64,000 bases of DNA from Utricularia gibba (GCA_002189035.1 CM007990.1:1-64000), one strand, 5' to 3'. Positions 45,790 through 59,300 are shown, counted from the first letter of the stretch. Made by a program: numbers and translations. Notes: generated from the sequence alone by a model not told the origin.

Positions 45790-47303
45790 ATGTCAAAGGA
45801 AAAGATGGAGTTGGGGCAGGGTGAGGTGACTCCATCAAGATTCAGACGCGTTTGCGTTTTCTGTGGGAGTAGCCAGGGAAAGAAGTCTAGTTATCAAGAA
45901 GCTGCCATTGAGCTCGGCAGAGTCTTGGTATACCACTACCCTGCTCTGCTTCTCCTCTTTGTTGTTCTCCTATAACCTGTAAACTAACTTTTGCGAAGAA
46001 GGTATCAAGAAGAATTGACTTGGTTTATGGGGGAGGAAGCATAGGGCTAATGGGTCTGGTTTCGCAAGCTGTTCATGACGGTGGTCGCCATGTTATCGGG
46101 TGCGTAAGCTCCCTTCTCCTCATAGCTGCACTACAATCTACACCTCGGTATAGCTATTTGCTACGCCATGCTCGTAGTGAATGGGAAAATAATTTTATTG
46201 TCTTGTGCTCCCACGCAGGGTCATTCCGAGAACTCTCATGCCCCGAGAGGTATGGATTTTTCTAATCAACGATCGTAAATCACACACATTACGTGGGGTT
46301 GGAACCCCTCGATACTGCTTGTCCACAAGCTTTGGTTTGGTGTCCAAATCCAACATCGCCTACCTTTTTAGTTAGCTTTGGGGCTTCTTAATGGTTTCTT
46401 TCTGTTACGCATATGGCAAGCACCTCACTAGTGTTCCATGCCGTGGCTGGCTTTTTGGGTCTCTGATGTTTATCCATATCTTCTCCTCTCTCTATCACTT
46501 GGGTCCAGGGGCTGCTCTCTGTACTCGTTCATTTTTCGCGTATTCTTAGTTATATATATAGAATGGGGGTTGCGGGTGTCGTTTACTGTAGTTTAAGATA
46601 CGGAAATTTAACTGCTTTCATGCAAGTACTGCATTTTCAAAGCTTAACAGCACTCAGCTTTAAACATCACTCCGCTTTCCGCTTTATTGTGTGCTTCGTC
46701 ATTCGTTTTGCAGTTAACTGGTGTAACAGTAGGGGAGGTAAAACCTGTCGCAGATATGCACCAAAGAAAAGCTGAGATGGCTAAGCACTCAGATGCATTC
46801 ATTGCCTTGCCAGGTTCGCCATATGCACCTCTCTGAAATCATTTGGTTTTAGGACACTGATTCGTATATTTCATGCAGGTGGTTATGGAACACTGGAGGA
46901 GTTGCTAGAAGTAATAGCTTGGGCGCAACTCGGAATCCATGAAAAACCGGCAAGTTGCTTACCGTTGGTATCAATTCAGAATCTAAAGGCGAGTGAGATC
47001 CAAACTCAATCCGTGTTGCAGGTGGGATTGCTCAATGTTGATGGATATTACAACTCCCTACTTTCATTCATCGACGAAGCTGTCGAGGAAGGGTTCATTA
47101 GCCAGAATGCTCGTCACATCATTGTGTCGGCTCCCACACCCAAAGAACTTGTCATGAAAATGGAGGTAGCAAACTAAGTTCAGAGATCAATGTTATTCCT
47201 AAGACAACCATTTAAATTCAGTGTTTACGTGAGGCAGGAATACGTGCCCCAGCATGAGCGAGTTGCCTCACAACTGAACTGGGAAAGTGGCCAGATCCCC
47301 TAG
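45790..47303 (+). CDS. LOG: Cytokinin-activating phosphoribohydrolase LONELY GUY (LOG)
   Basis: Releases active cytokinin free base from cytokinin riboside 5'-monophosphate in one step in the cytosol and nucleus; first found as the rice shoot-meristem gene LOG. Seven exons: 45790-45927, 46002-46099, 46219-46249, 46714-46813, 46879-46949, 47022-47165, 47238-47303, giving 215 residues. Blocks: [50 protein letters not shown], the catalytic signature [14 protein letters not shown] with its Arg/Glu context ([20 protein letters not shown]), [14 protein letters not shown], and [20 protein letters not shown]. The last intron is only 72 bases, so the in-frame stop after KMEVAN is intronic. Intron 5 has a GC-AG border (GCAAGT at 46950). 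All active-site residues are present. The number of the LOG paralogue cannot be given. Confidence 0.94.
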
Positions 47304-50300
47304 AAACACAGTGTCTCCATATGAAAGAGCAGGAGGAGTTGAAAAGGGGGCAGGCAAAATGATGAATGGATGGGTGTATAGTCAAGGGATGGATAGCTCC
47401 ACTACACATGCTGCTGCTGCTGCTGCTGCTATCATTCATACCTTCATCCCAAACTTGTGTCTGTTTATTAATGTGTAACGTAGCTACTGATGATAAGATA
47501 CGGTATGTAGTTTATTGTTATTTCCTCTGTTCTTCCCCGGCGCTTGTTCAACTTGAACCACTTACAGTAGAATAAAAGGTAAACTGAAAATTGAAAAAAA
47601 GAAGCAAGCTTTTGAATTCTAAATGCATGGGGTGGAGAAACCAGGAATGGTTTGGGACATGATGATGAATAAGACAGAGCAGCATGGTCCCGAACACAAG
47701 AACATATAGATAGTAGTTGTTTGGTGTCGTCAACAAATGCTGGTCCCCCAGGCATAAGCCATTGTTGTGGCTATATTGGGTCATCCATCCGCAGCTGTCA
47801 TGAATGTAATCGCAGATAGAGAAAAAGCTGGGGACTTGAGTAACGATGGGGTGTCATCTGGTACCATACAGTAGGTGTGTTGAGTAGATGAGATGAGATG
47901 GGATGAGAAAACAAAAGGCTGTGCAGCCGGAAATGCATCGTCTGGGTGGGCCAATGGGCAAAGCAAGTGCTTTCATGGGCCGGGCTTCGAGGCCCATATC
48001 CAAATAGAGAGTATTTATTTAAGCCCATCATTTTCTTCCTGTGACTCGCCCCGCAGGCGCAGGCGCGGCGCAGTTAAGTAGATAACTGCTGGCCTGGCTG
48101 ATACTATTATTGTGAATTGTGTGTTGGTCAGATGCTCCAAACCAAACCGAAGTCCGGTCACAGAAAAATACGGCAACGCCTTGCCCGACGGGTTCCCCTC
48201 ATTGGTTGTTTTACCGGTCAACGACCGAACGAAGGGCATGGTGGGGCCCACTGAAACAGCTGGGGCCTGGGGTACCTCCATGTCCCCTCGGCTTTCCATT
48301 AAATAAATTTCCGCCACTATATTATTCTCTATCCTGAATTAAATGAAATCCCATAAAAAAAGAGAGAATGAAAATTCTCTACCCATTCCAGCCCAGCAGT
48401 GCTACTGCCTGTCTGTCTGTCTGTGACTGTGTTTCGCTCAGCTGCCCTTGGCTTCTGGGTCTCCCCCAGCCAATAGGAATAGGAATAGGAATAGGAATAG
48501 GAATGGGAACAGGAAGAAAATATGGAATGAACGGGAGGGGAAGAGGAAGGGATGGGGGGGCCCGGCTGCATGTGATGAGCTGTCCGGGGCGGCAGCAGAC
48601 AAACACACACTGTGTGTGGTGGGGTGGGGTGCAGTGGGGCTACGACTCCACGCCCACGCCATTTATTAGTAAGTAGGTAGCTGATCTTGAAAACATACAT
48701 GCAGTGCATCCTAAGATAAATTGTTATCAGACGCTTTCCTTTCCTTCCACCTGCGTCACTCAACCCATTTACCACGGATGGCTTGTCCCAGCACCTCGCC
48801 CTCTCTTCTTAATGTATAACCATACCAGTAAAAAAAACAACAACAACAACAACAACAATAGAGCTAATCACACATAACTGAGTGCCAACTACTCTGCGGA
48901 ATCGATGTTAATAAATACACAGAGAAGAAGCAGAAGAGGAATCTCTCTGGTTTTGTTTTTGGCAACAGAATCTTCCTCGTCTTCAATAATTGCTTGTTTT
49001 CTATGTGGACAATGACGTTTGTATCGAAGCTAAGAACCCAGCGTTGCCCAAAACTTACCGGAGCCAGTAGTGCGTGCCGGCGTCCAGTAGTCAGAGAGCC
49101 AGCCAGCCAGCCTTTCCCTCTCTTTCTGACGGTTACCCACTAATGTAAGATTCCAGACCAATTCCTTTCTCAAGTCCTCATCACCACTCAGGAATCTTTT
49201 CTTCTTCAACTCCAGCCTTCGTCATAACTCACTAAACATGGTCTGGTCCCTTCCTTTTTCAAGAGTTTGGTTGCCTTCCACAAAAGAAGAGAAAAAACTC
49301 TTACTACGGTGGCAGTAGGTCAACACAAGGTAAAAAGTACATGGCACGCCACGAAATAGAGGAGGAGTTACCCGGGAAAAAAGGAGAGTGAACGCAGGCA
49401 TTAATCAGTTGGAGTTGAAGGAAGAGATGGCAAGTTGGCGATTTGTTCCAGGGGAGCAAAATGCTGAAAGCAAAAGGACAGTTGTTGGTAGTTATGGTTG
49501 TTGGTTCCATCCCCATTAATCAATGCCATAACTGGTACATCCTTCTTTTACCCTCCAAATTGTCCTCCATCCTTCCTTCCTTTTACTTGCTCACTCCATC
49601 TCGCGCAAGTACCATCAATCCACCCATCTGCAATCCTGCTCGCCATGCTCGCGGTGGCGGTTGCCGTCACTCAACACAACACGCATGACAGACACACGGT
49701 GGCGCGCCCAAGTCAAAGCCAGGATAGACAGATAGATAGATGGCATGGCTAGGCCTCCCAAGCAACTGTGCACTTGCAATAAACAAGATGAATAAAAAAT
49801 ACCACAATAATTACGTCTAGACGTTTTCGCATCCCACCAAAGGCGCAGATGAGCAGCAGCGCAGCTGCACCCCAGTCAATAATTCCACGTATTTTAATCC
49901 CTACCATCCATATTTTATTCCCCTATTTTTATTTGTTTATCCCTCAATCTTTTTCCGTACTCGTAATTATATATATTCGCACAATATTTTAATTCTACTT
50001 GTGTCTCACATTGACCCAAACTTACCGCTCCGAGTTTTACTGTATGAGTTACCGTGGAAGAGAAAGTAGTCTGGTCAGGTGAAAAAGGGATACCAGAGGA
50101 GAGAGAACAACACCTCGTTTGCTGCTTGCTTTGCTTTGCTTGAGAGGAAAGAGAAGGCCCGGCTTGTTGAGGGACGGTTTCTTTGTTGTGGCCTGTGGCT
50201 GTGGCTGTGGCTGTGGGGAAGCGAAGGCACGTGTATGTCTTTCTCTCTCCCCTGTGTATATATCCGTCTAGGGCCTTTTTTTTCATGGGGACGTAACCTT

Positions 50301-50718
50301 GTTGGAGGGGGAGAGGGGGCGGGAAGGAGAGGAAGGCGCAGTTCTGTGCCTGGCTGGTTGGACGGGAATTAGTGTGTGAGAATCATCGCGTCCTCATCAA
50401 TCTGTCTCTTCGTTGATTTCTACTGCCTCGGATTCTTGTTTGCTGTCGGTGCGTGTATTTCGTTGTTGTTTCTGTCGCCTACTTGTGTTTATACAGCGGA
50501 GAATCGAGTTTCGATTTTTGTAGGACGGAGATTTCATTTGTAGGCATTGTTAGCTATGTTTGTGAAGAGTGGGAGTGCGGGAGCTATGGGACGGCTGTTG
50601 TTAATCGGAGATCTAGGATATGAGATTTATGTTATAGCGCCGGAGTTTTGCCAAGACCGTTTCTGCGCTTGTTGAGTTGAGTTTTTTTTTTTTACTTCCT
50701 CCTGAAAAATCATTTCCC
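47304..50718. other. Intergenic and ARF promoter/leader
   Basis: About 3.4 kb. Open frames here come from low-complexity sequence. Holds a CTG run (47408-47429), the hexanucleotide repeat (listed separately), a CAA run (48838-48859), and four GGCTGT units (50193-50216). The CT- and GT-rich stretch after about 50270 and a T run (50683-50692) fit the long leader typical of ARF genes. Confidence 0.5.
48471..48506 (+). repeat. Hexanucleotide microsatellite (AATAGG)n
   Basis: Five to six units of AATAGG/GGAATA in a row, the last one changed to GGAATG. It gives an open frame on both strands (repeated IPIPIP or RNRNRN), which is why frames here look protein-like but are not. Confidence 0.9.
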
Positions 50719-53158
50719 ATGGAATCCAGAGAAGCATCATCTGGAACAGACAACTGCATAGACTCTCGATTGTGGTATGCTTGTGCCGGAAGCATGGTCC
50801 AAATGCCCTCCGTTAATTCAAGCGTGTTCTACTTTCCTCAGGGTCATTGTGAGCATGCACTGGGGAGTGTTGATTTCAGGAACAGTCCCAGGATTCCTGC
50901 GCGCATACCATGTAGGGTCTCTGGGATTAAGTTCATGGCAGATCGGGTGACAGATGAGGTTTTTGCGAAAATTAGGTTAGTTCCCGTTAGTGGAAGTGAG
51001 ATGGGTCTTGACGATGAGAAGAGTTTGCGGACGAGTGCTTCTGAGAGTGGAGACAAACACACATCGTTTGCCAAGACCTTAACGCAGTCTGATGCCAACA
51101 ATGGGGTGGATTCTCAGTTCCTAGGTTCTGCGCTGAGACAATCTTTCCCAGTCTTGACTATAATAATGATCCTCCTGTTCAGACGATTGTGGCAAAGGAT
51201 GTCCATGGTGAGACATGGAAATTCAGGCATATCTACCGTGGGACGCCCAGACGGCATCTCTTGACAACGGGATGGAGTATTTTTGTGAACCACAAGAGCC
51301 TGGTTGCGGGTGACTCTGTTGTGTTCATGAGGGGTGAAAACTCTGACGTTTATCTTGGAATCAGACGAGCTAAGAAGGGGACTGGGGGCGGTTTAGAAAC
51401 TCCAACATGGTGGAACTCAGCAAGTGGCAACTCTGGTACTACTCTTTGTCTAGATTTTTCACCTTTCAGTGGAGAAGGTGAAACTGAACTTGGTAGACAT
51501 GGTTACACCACCGAAAATAGGATTAACAGAGGAAGAGTAAAAGCGGAAGATGTAGTACAAGCAGCAACTCTTGCTGCAAATGGACAACCATTTGATGTCA
51601 TTTACTATCCCCGTGCTAACACTCCTGAATTCTGCGTGAAGGCATCTCAAGTAATTGCAGCCCTGCGAATACAATGGTCCCCTGGTATGCGGTTCAAAAT
51701 GCCTTTCGAGACAGAGGACTCTTCGCGGATCAGCTGGTTCATGGGGACCATTTCTTCTGTTCAGGTCGCTGACCCTATTCAGTGGCCTGATTCACCTTGG
51801 AGGCTTCTACAGGTGAGCAATTTAGTTGCTAAATCTTTGCCGCTTTTGCTTCTGATAAGTGGAAAATTGAGGATCCATTCAACTGCCCTAGTCTAATGTT
51901 TTCATTTTTTTTTTCGCCGTGTAAGTTTGTTTTTTGGGCAATAGTCACATCACCCATATAGGATTTAACTATTTTTTAGAAGTCATTGGCCACACGGAAC
52001 ATAGTTATCATCAGCAAAAACGGTTCCTTCCTCTGTATTTGAGTTCTCTACATTATATCCGGACTCCATTTTGAAAGCATGTCATAAAGCCACCGCATTC
52101 TAGACAGGCACTCTCTCAGCTTCTTTTTCCCAGCAAAGAGTCTTAGATCTCTCATCATTGCAGGTAACCTGGGACGAGCCCGATCTCTTGCAAAACGTGA
52201 AACGGGTGAGCCCGTGGTTGGTAGAACTGGTACCAGACATTCCCTCGGGCCTCCTATCTTTCTCATCTCCCAGAAAAAGACTCAGATCACCACATCAAGA
52301 CTTCCCTCTTGGTGGGAAAGTCCTCTTGCCTTCGTTTTCAAGCCATCCGGTTCTCCCGCCCAACAATATCTTTGGCTGTCTTCCTATCACCACTCCTGGT
52401 AGCATTCAGGGAGCCAGGCACGCTCAATATGGTTTCGCAACACCATATTTCCACTCATCTGAACAGCCCTCTGTTTGTTTCAGGCCTCTTATATCTTTTC
52501 CCTTGCCTTGCCAAGGCTCCAATCCTGTCATTCCGATTCCCGAAAGAGACGAGAACGTGTCGTGTCTTCTGAGCATAGGGAACTCGGCTCAGGAATCAAT
52601 CAAGTCTGATAACTCAAAAGCAGCCCCAGCCCCAGCCCCGTTCGTGCTCTTTGGCAAGCCTATTCTTACTGATCACCAGATTTCACAGCTATGCTCAAAT
52701 GACTCTGCTGCTGTTTCCCAGACCCGACTAAGCAATACGTGTAATGTTTCTGGATCTTGCTTTGACCTCATTCAGAACAAGGAACCTCCGCCCTCAGCCT
52801 CTCCCTCTTCCTCCCCCTTCCCGGCCTTGACGGCCTTTGCAAAGTCTTCTTGGAATCTGAAGACGTTGGCCGGACACTCGATCTTTCTTCAGTTGACTGC
52901 TACGCGGATGTGCGCTTAAGGCTTAAAGACTTGTTCGGCATTCAAGTCCCGGAAACACCAAATCTTATAATCTACAGGGATGCTGCAGGCACCGTTCGAC
53001 AGCTGGGTGATGAACCCTTTTGGTGAGTCCCGGTTACATCCTAAATCTTCCATTTCTCTCTGATGACCATGCACTGTTTTTGCAGTACGTTCGTGAGATC
53101 TGCCCGGCGGTTAACTGTTCTTACTGATATGTCGACGAACTGCAGCGCAGGAGTATGA
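50719..53158 (+). CDS. Auxin response factor, class C (ARF10/16/17 group), with two apparent frameshifts
   Basis: A repressor-type ARF that binds auxin response elements and is controlled by miR160. Exons: 50719-51812, 52164-53022 and 53086-53158. N-terminal region LWYACAGSMVQMPSVNSSVF; DNA-binding B3 domain (SFAKTLTQSDANNG, then FSVPRFCAETIFPSLDY, VAKDVHGETWKFRHIYRGTP, RRHLLTTGW, and GDSVVFMRGENSDVYLGIRRA); ARF domain (GQPFDVIYYPRANTPEFCVK ... WFMGTISSVQV); class C middle region with LFGKPILTDHQIS; and a C-terminal PB1 dimerisation domain (CKVFLESEDVGRTLDLS, LFGIQVPE, GDEPFCTFVRSARRLTVLTD). One base is missing in the B3 domain (G run 51103-51106) and one before PB1 (C run 52813-52817); homology is unbroken on both sides. 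The miR160 target is intact. Probably a working gene with residual sequence errors; if the lesions are real it is dead. Confidence 0.85.
52400..52420 (+). promoter_or_regulatory. miR160 target site in the ARF transcript
   Basis: The 21 bases ending CAGGGAGCCAGGCA pair with plant miR160 with only two mismatches, both outside the miRNA seed and cleavage centre (they fall toward the 5' end of the target). It encodes the class C signature SIQGARHA. Position between the ARF and PB1 domains is that of ARF10/16/17 genes. Confidence 0.85.
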
Positions 53159-53373
53159 TCGGGTTGATTTTGAAACCCAATTCATCCATATTCTTGATTG
53201 TTCTTTTATCAGATAGTGAAACTTGTGAACAGATACCAAGATTTTCAACTGGTCGTGTTTTTTCCTTTTGTTGGTAACACCAACCGCATCCAGAAATAGC
53301 AGCCAACAAAAAGAAATGGATCTCCTAAACCTACAGCAATCATCCTGGCTCTAATGAAGGGTGAAGAAGAAGC

Positions 53374-56300
53374 TCACTGCTTTCCGAACCTGAGCAAGCA
53401 GGCGAAAGCTAGAAACCTGCACAAGATGCCGCTGACGAGGAGCGAGATGAGATTGTAAGTCCAATGGTGAACATCGTATCCCATATCATTCAACGTCGCA
53501 CAGCGCGTGATGAGCCACACTCCCGTGTATCTGAACCAGGGAAGAGCAACAACACACATGGTCACCACTTGCTGTGCTTGTGTTGTTGCGGGAAACACAC
53601 GGGTTAACCCACCTCTCAGCATTGGCGATGAGGAAGGCTTCCAAAGCCCAGCTGGGGTAGCAGTAGCCACTGAATAGCCTTCCGAATTTGTCGTCCTTGC
53701 CCTGGTTTGCGATGAGCGTCAGCACGACGGGGAGGAGCACACACCACTGTGGAATATGGAGGGAGAGCATCACTGACATGATCCTTCCAAAGGGCGGAAA
53801 CCAGTGTATGATTGATTACCTACCAGTTGTGCTTGACTTGGCTGGAAGAGGATGGCGAACACATAGGCGATCCCTGTCACGCAGTACGTCAGACACACCA
53901 GCACAACGTAGTTGTCGAGGAACGTCGATCTGGGGTTGCTGAAGGAGTAGAACATGGACAAGAAAACCATTGGTTTCACCAGGGTGTTGAAATGATCAAC
54001 ACTGTCTTTCGAAAGGAAATAAGCTAGGCTGCTCGCCCCGCTTTCTCTCTCTCTCTTATATTGTAATTTGTCGATGGTGAAGGATCTCAATGCCGAAATC
54101 TTGCACAGCAAAGCTGCGAAATGAAAATGGAAACAAGCATATTCAACAAAGAGCTGAGCTGAGCTGAGCAAGAAGGTGAGGCATAACACTGCCCTTCCGG
54201 ATGCTCCACTTCACTTACAGACGGCAATCACCGTGTACATGTATCCGTAATAGCCGAAAGTGTCACCCTTGACTGTCGAAAGGGTCCCCAAACAGGCACC
54301 GGCAACAAGAAGGATAAGATAATCTGCTGCCTGCAGCTGACCTTCGCGTAGCCGTTGCTTCACAGTTCTTGAAATGGCAAGCCCACAGAAGAGTTGCACT
54401 AGGTAACCGGCACAAGCATGTTTGGAAAGGAGATAGACAAGAGGAATGCATACCTTCCTATGAAGTACCGATACTGCTTCATCACACCAGGAGTTCGGCG
54501 ATTCGATAGATCCTGGTTCGTGAAGAAATTGTGCTGTGCGTGCTCTTGTTTATCCTTCAACTCATTTGAAGCAAAGGCTGGTTCTGGACCAGCTTGCGCG
54601 GTGTTGTTTCCTTTAGAGGCTGCTGCGATTTCATCACAGATTTGTAGCATATCTGAAGGCACAGTGTAGCCATTGTAGAGCATCCATCGGACTGGAAGCT
54701 GTTCCACCGTGAGGCCTGGAGCAGTTGGCTTCGTTATGCCCTCAAGTATATCAATAAAGTGGTCGGGTGGAGTAACCCTTTCCGGTACGTTGATTCCAAA
54801 GCTTGAGAAGTATTCTTCTACTTTCTTCACGGGTCCATGGTACACAGGAAGGCCGCCCTTTGCCAAAAGAACTAAATCATCGAACATCTTATATAAAGCA
54901 TAGCTGTTGCAAGAAAAAGAAAACATGAGTCATGTAATGATTGAATCAGCTCTGGTTCCTATGTTATGTACCTAGGTTGATGGACAACCATGCAGACATT
55001 CACTCCTTCAAGAGACTCCCGTCTGAGAGCTCTGATGAGTAAGTTTGAAGAGGAACTATCTAAACCAGACGTGGGTTCATCCAAGATAAGCAATGAAGGT
55101 TCCATAACCATTTCTAGCCCTACATTTACACGTTTCCTCTGGCCACCGGAGATACCTCGCTTCTCTACTGTGCCAACAAGAGAATCTCTCACTCCCTGCA
55201 GTCCAAGGGATTCTATGACTCTTTCCACCACAAGAACCTTATCAGCCTTTGGCATGTCTTCAGAAAGTCTGAAAAAATGGGGCAGCAGAACGCAAAAACT
55301 TGTAACCGTCTATAAAACCAGGAAGTCTAAGTACAAGGATTATCTACCTGCACCGGGCACTGAACCGGAGGTTCTCTTCAACAGTTAAGTCACCGTGAAC
55401 AATGTCATCTTGAGGGACAAAACCTACAATTTTTTTGTAACAATGGATGGGATCAGGCTTTCCATTTATGAGAATTGAACCCGATATATGGCATCCCCTT
55501 ATCTTCCCGGTGACAGCAGAAAGAAATGTCGTCTTCCCTGCGCCTGATGGACCCATAACAGCAGTAACACGACCAGGAAGGATTTTCCCGGTCACACGCC
55601 TCATCAGATGCTTGTTCTTGTGTTTCAGAGTTATGGTGAGATCTTGGAATGCAACTTCAATTGTAGGCCTAGTCTTTGTATCTGTATCAACGGCCATTGA
55701 AATTACTCCTGAGAACGTCAAGTTTTGATTTTTATGCTCCATAGCCTTTTCTTTCTCCAGTTGGCCATACGCATACTTAAAAATTTGGCTTTTTGACTGC
55801 AACTGCTTTGCCTTCGGCATTTGCTTCTTGATATTTTTATCTCCGATTGTCATATCAAAGCCTCTGTGGTTGTCTGGATTTTCTTCAAGTGATTGTACCA
55901 TCTCAGTGAGGTTTTTTGGTTCATTTTGCGGCATTGATGAAGGTGGCGCATCAACCGGTTTACGAGAAAATGTGCGTGAGAGCTGTTTTTGCAAGCCAGC
56001 AGCATGTTTTTTTGCTGCTTCTTTTGCAAATTTCCATCTTTGTCTTGCTTGTGCTGTTTCTCTTGCACTTTTAGCAGCTCTTTCTCTGGATCGAGCCAGT
56101 CTTTCATGGCGAGTTGTGATTACTTGATCAGAGCAATTGTAAAAAACAAACAGCACCAGGCTCACGGTACCCTGCAACGTATGAATGAGATGGGCATCAA
56201 ATGCAAAAGCCATTTTTCCAAACAAGACAAGCTCAACTCAAAACTTCGGCTCACAATCAGCATAAATCCATATAAATGCATGTCTTGCTTATCCGTGTTC

Positions 56301-57728
56301 GGGTTGCATGAGCTCAGCTTAAAGCAAGCTGCAAGTTCAAGTCAAATCTCAGCTTAGTGTTAGCGTCACAAAACAATATAAAACGTTTCACAAGTACCAA
56401 TTTGTTCAGTGGAACCCTGCCTACAGTAATGCCTGGATCACAACGAAAGAAAAAAAAAAGCATTAGAAACCGAAGATTGCGAGCAAACTCCCATGTTCAA
56501 CAGCATATCATGGTTTTGCCATTGAAGAGCTTAGAAATGCTGAAGTGATGCATACCCCTTTCCACATTGAACCTTCTTCGTGGTTGTTGGGCAGTAGGAT
56601 CCTGCACCACAAAATATTTCGTCGCTGCTAGTTACCCCGGCCCAAATGTCCGCTCCACCACAAGTATGATTCGGTTTACCAGCTGGTAATTGGTAACTGT
56701 ACCTGTGGTTTCATTTTTGAAAAAAAGTTCTTTATCAGTCAATTTTGTTAATTGGTATTCATTGCTGAGTGGAAGGAGCTTACGGCTGGCATCTTCCGGT
56801 TACTTTGCTGAGCGTAGCACGTGGACAATATGAACCAAGAGGGCATGCTTTAGAACCAGAATTACACAGTCAGTACGCAGAGCTACTTCATGGCCTTGTT
56901 GTACAAAACCAAAGAGCTGAGCATACTTACGGATCATGCAGGTGAGACCACGGGGGCAGAAAAAACCGGCACAGCAAGGCTTACAATCTCGAATCCTAAC
57001 TGGGAAATTCTCAGAGTTTTTCAGGTCAACCTGTTGATTTTGAGGAACAGTACAACCCCAACCAGGCTCACATCCTGGAACCCAAGATGTTAAATTACAA
57101 TTTATGTTGGGTTTTAGGAATTGAGCATCAGCTGATTTTGTGCCCATAAAACTGGAAAAGTAGAACTTCATTTCTGCTGCTGTACATATTCTCTTTGTCA
57201 CATCTGTTGAAATCCAGAAAACCAGTGCTCAGAACTAGCAACGCAAAATAAAGAAGAAAGATTTAACAGGAGACTGTGACTATGCAAGCTAGTGCACGTG
57301 ATGGCCCTTAGGTCGCTCATTTTATAATAAAAAGGAACAATACCTTTCGTCTCCTGTACACAATTGCTCAAGAAATCCAAGTTGTTCTGGAACTTGAACG
57401 CTCCAATCAAATCGGCATCCCTGAAGATGTGAAAATATTTAGACAAAAGAATCATTAAGGCAAATCGTATATGAGGAGTCCACTGAACTCACACATCCCT
57501 GGTGCAAAATCCCAATGTATCTGTGATCTCAACGTGGAAAACCTGCGTGAGATTCAGGATTTGGTTGTATATCATCGAAGTAACGAGTGGCAGCACTTTC
57601 GGATTGCTAGAATCATCTTCATCCAGGCAAAAAATTTTCCAGGGAGAACCCAGAACCAGAACCAGGAGAAGCAGCTCCAGGCATTGGCTTCTGGAGACCC
57701 TGATTCTCTTCATATCAACCATGAGCAT
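53374..57728 (-). CDS. ABC transporter of the G subfamily, ABCG24/ABCG28 type
   Basis: A half-size ABC transporter with the long N-terminal domain seen only in the ABCG24/ABCG28 (WBC25/29) group. From the start: signal peptide and helix ([18 protein letters not shown]), a lumenal part, a Cys-rich region ([47 protein letters not shown]), a membrane helix, a basic linker ([16 protein letters not shown]-like stretch), then the nucleotide-binding domain with Walker [12 protein letters not shown]-loop, signature [14 protein letters not shown], Walker [14 protein letters not shown] and H-loop VVHQPR. The C-terminal membrane domain has six helices ([55 protein letters not shown]). It ends FGKQ at 53376. 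Coding sequence is split in about 12 exons with short introns; I see no frameshift. Arabidopsis ABCG28 works in pollen tube tip growth; the substrate here is unknown. ATG at 57728; a second ATG is five codons on. Confidence 0.9.
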
Positions 57729-59300
57729 TCATTCAAACACAAGAAGTGGAGTCATCCAAGGATATCATTAACAGAGAGATAATCCTCTCCCTTTCTCCAA
57801 GGTCATTTTTTCAGGGAATGCAGCTCCCTCAATTTTAAGAGCTCTAGTGGAAAACGATTCGTGCAAGATACAAGCTTTGGCCGATTCTCTGACAAACAAG
57901 AACCAGAGGGGATGCCTGAAGGACAGGGGAATGGTTTGCGGGGCCGGGAAGGAGCTCCGGTGTTAGAAGGAAGAGTTGGAGGGGAGACAATCATGGCGAA
58001 ATTTTCTGAACCCAAATATAGGTGCATGCTGCTTCCGCTGCATTCCTATTATAACGTAACCATTGTGATCGCCATCCGCTTGACTCCCTTCAGACAACTC
58101 AAATATGTAAATAAATCATCACAATTTCTTGAACCCTAATCGACCAATCACAAAATATCACCTCACACCCAACGGGTTACGTGGTTCCACTCAAATTCTC
58201 TCAAAGCCATAAGATTGAAAGAGACCCAGAAAAAAGACAACCCGTTTGCCAAAAATCTACTCCAACGTAGTAGATTGAGCTGCTCACAGCGCAATACAGA
58301 AAAAATTTCTTCTTTTTTCTAACAGGCAGGCGAAAAAATGAAATCGGCTGCCTTTTTGCTATGCTATCGGGAGAATCACAAGGGATACAAATACAGAAGT
58401 GAGCAGATGTAGTGAATATACAAAAATATGATATTGGAGTGACGGGTATACATTAAAAATTAAGCGACCGAGAAATGCCCGTTGCAGTTCAAGAAACTGC
58501 GTAAGACAACGGTATCTTTCGTCCACTAAAATGCGCCCCCAATCCGAAGACTGCCGTACTCTGACTTCTGCTGCCATTTCCGATCATCTTCTTCGATTTT
58601 TACCGGCTCTGTTGTCTTCTTGTTGATTGCGCATGAACCGCTATAAATCCCTTCTTCATTTTTTGTGCTCTCTCTCTCTCTTTTTCAACCCTCTCCCAGT
58701 ACCTGGGCATTTGTTCTATGATTGGATGGTGAATCTCTAGCCTCGTTGGTGAAACAGGAATCGGATGTGGGTTTGGTTTCTTTGATCTACTTTTGAAGGG
58801 TGTGATCATTTGTATCCTACGCGCTGTGAATTTCTGCTTGCCTTGGATGTTCCTTGCTTCGGTGTACTTCAACCTTTTTTTTTTCTGGGTTCTCATGATC
58901 TATAGCTCTATAAACCATTCTCGGTTCCTAACACGTTCTGGGATTCGTTTATGTTGGAAAAGGTGACTTTTTCTGGGCCCCGTGACCCATTTATTCAAGT
59001 GTAGACTACAGAATGGAGTTTGGAAGCAAATTGATATGGCAGTGCTCTTCTTATTGTGCCAATATGGTGCTGATTCCAGCACCTACTCATGCCGAATGAT
59101 TTAATACCCATTGCTTATCTTTTCCGTTGTTTGGTTTTTTTGAATCGTATTTTGACATTTTATGCGTATAACTGAACACCTATAGCTCATTGCTTAATTT
59201 CCATCCGCGAAGTGCGCTACTTTAGCAGATTTACAATTTTGGAACTTAGTTGGATGAATGCTGTATGCAGGTTCTATAAACACTGACTGGGGGAAGCAAA
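57729..59300. other. Divergent promoter region of ABCG and OTU genes
   Basis: About 1.6 kb between divergent genes. The right half (after about 58570) probably contains the OTU 5' leader with an intron, since a splice-like GCAG lies just before the ATG-containing exon (59269). A CT repeat lies at 58669-58681. No other gene is seen. Confidence 0.45.

Noticed and set aside
47160-47180. LOG ending at the in-frame stop after KMEVAN
   Set aside because: A GT-AG intron of 72 bases restores the conserved end [17 protein letters not shown], so the early stop is intronic.
48368-48775. Long open frames on both strands around 48.4-48.8 kb
   Set aside because: They come from the AATAGG hexanucleotide repeat and flanking low-complexity sequence.
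54990-56127. Plus-strand open frames of 80-130 codons
   Set aside because: Antisense shadows of the ABCG nucleotide-binding exons.
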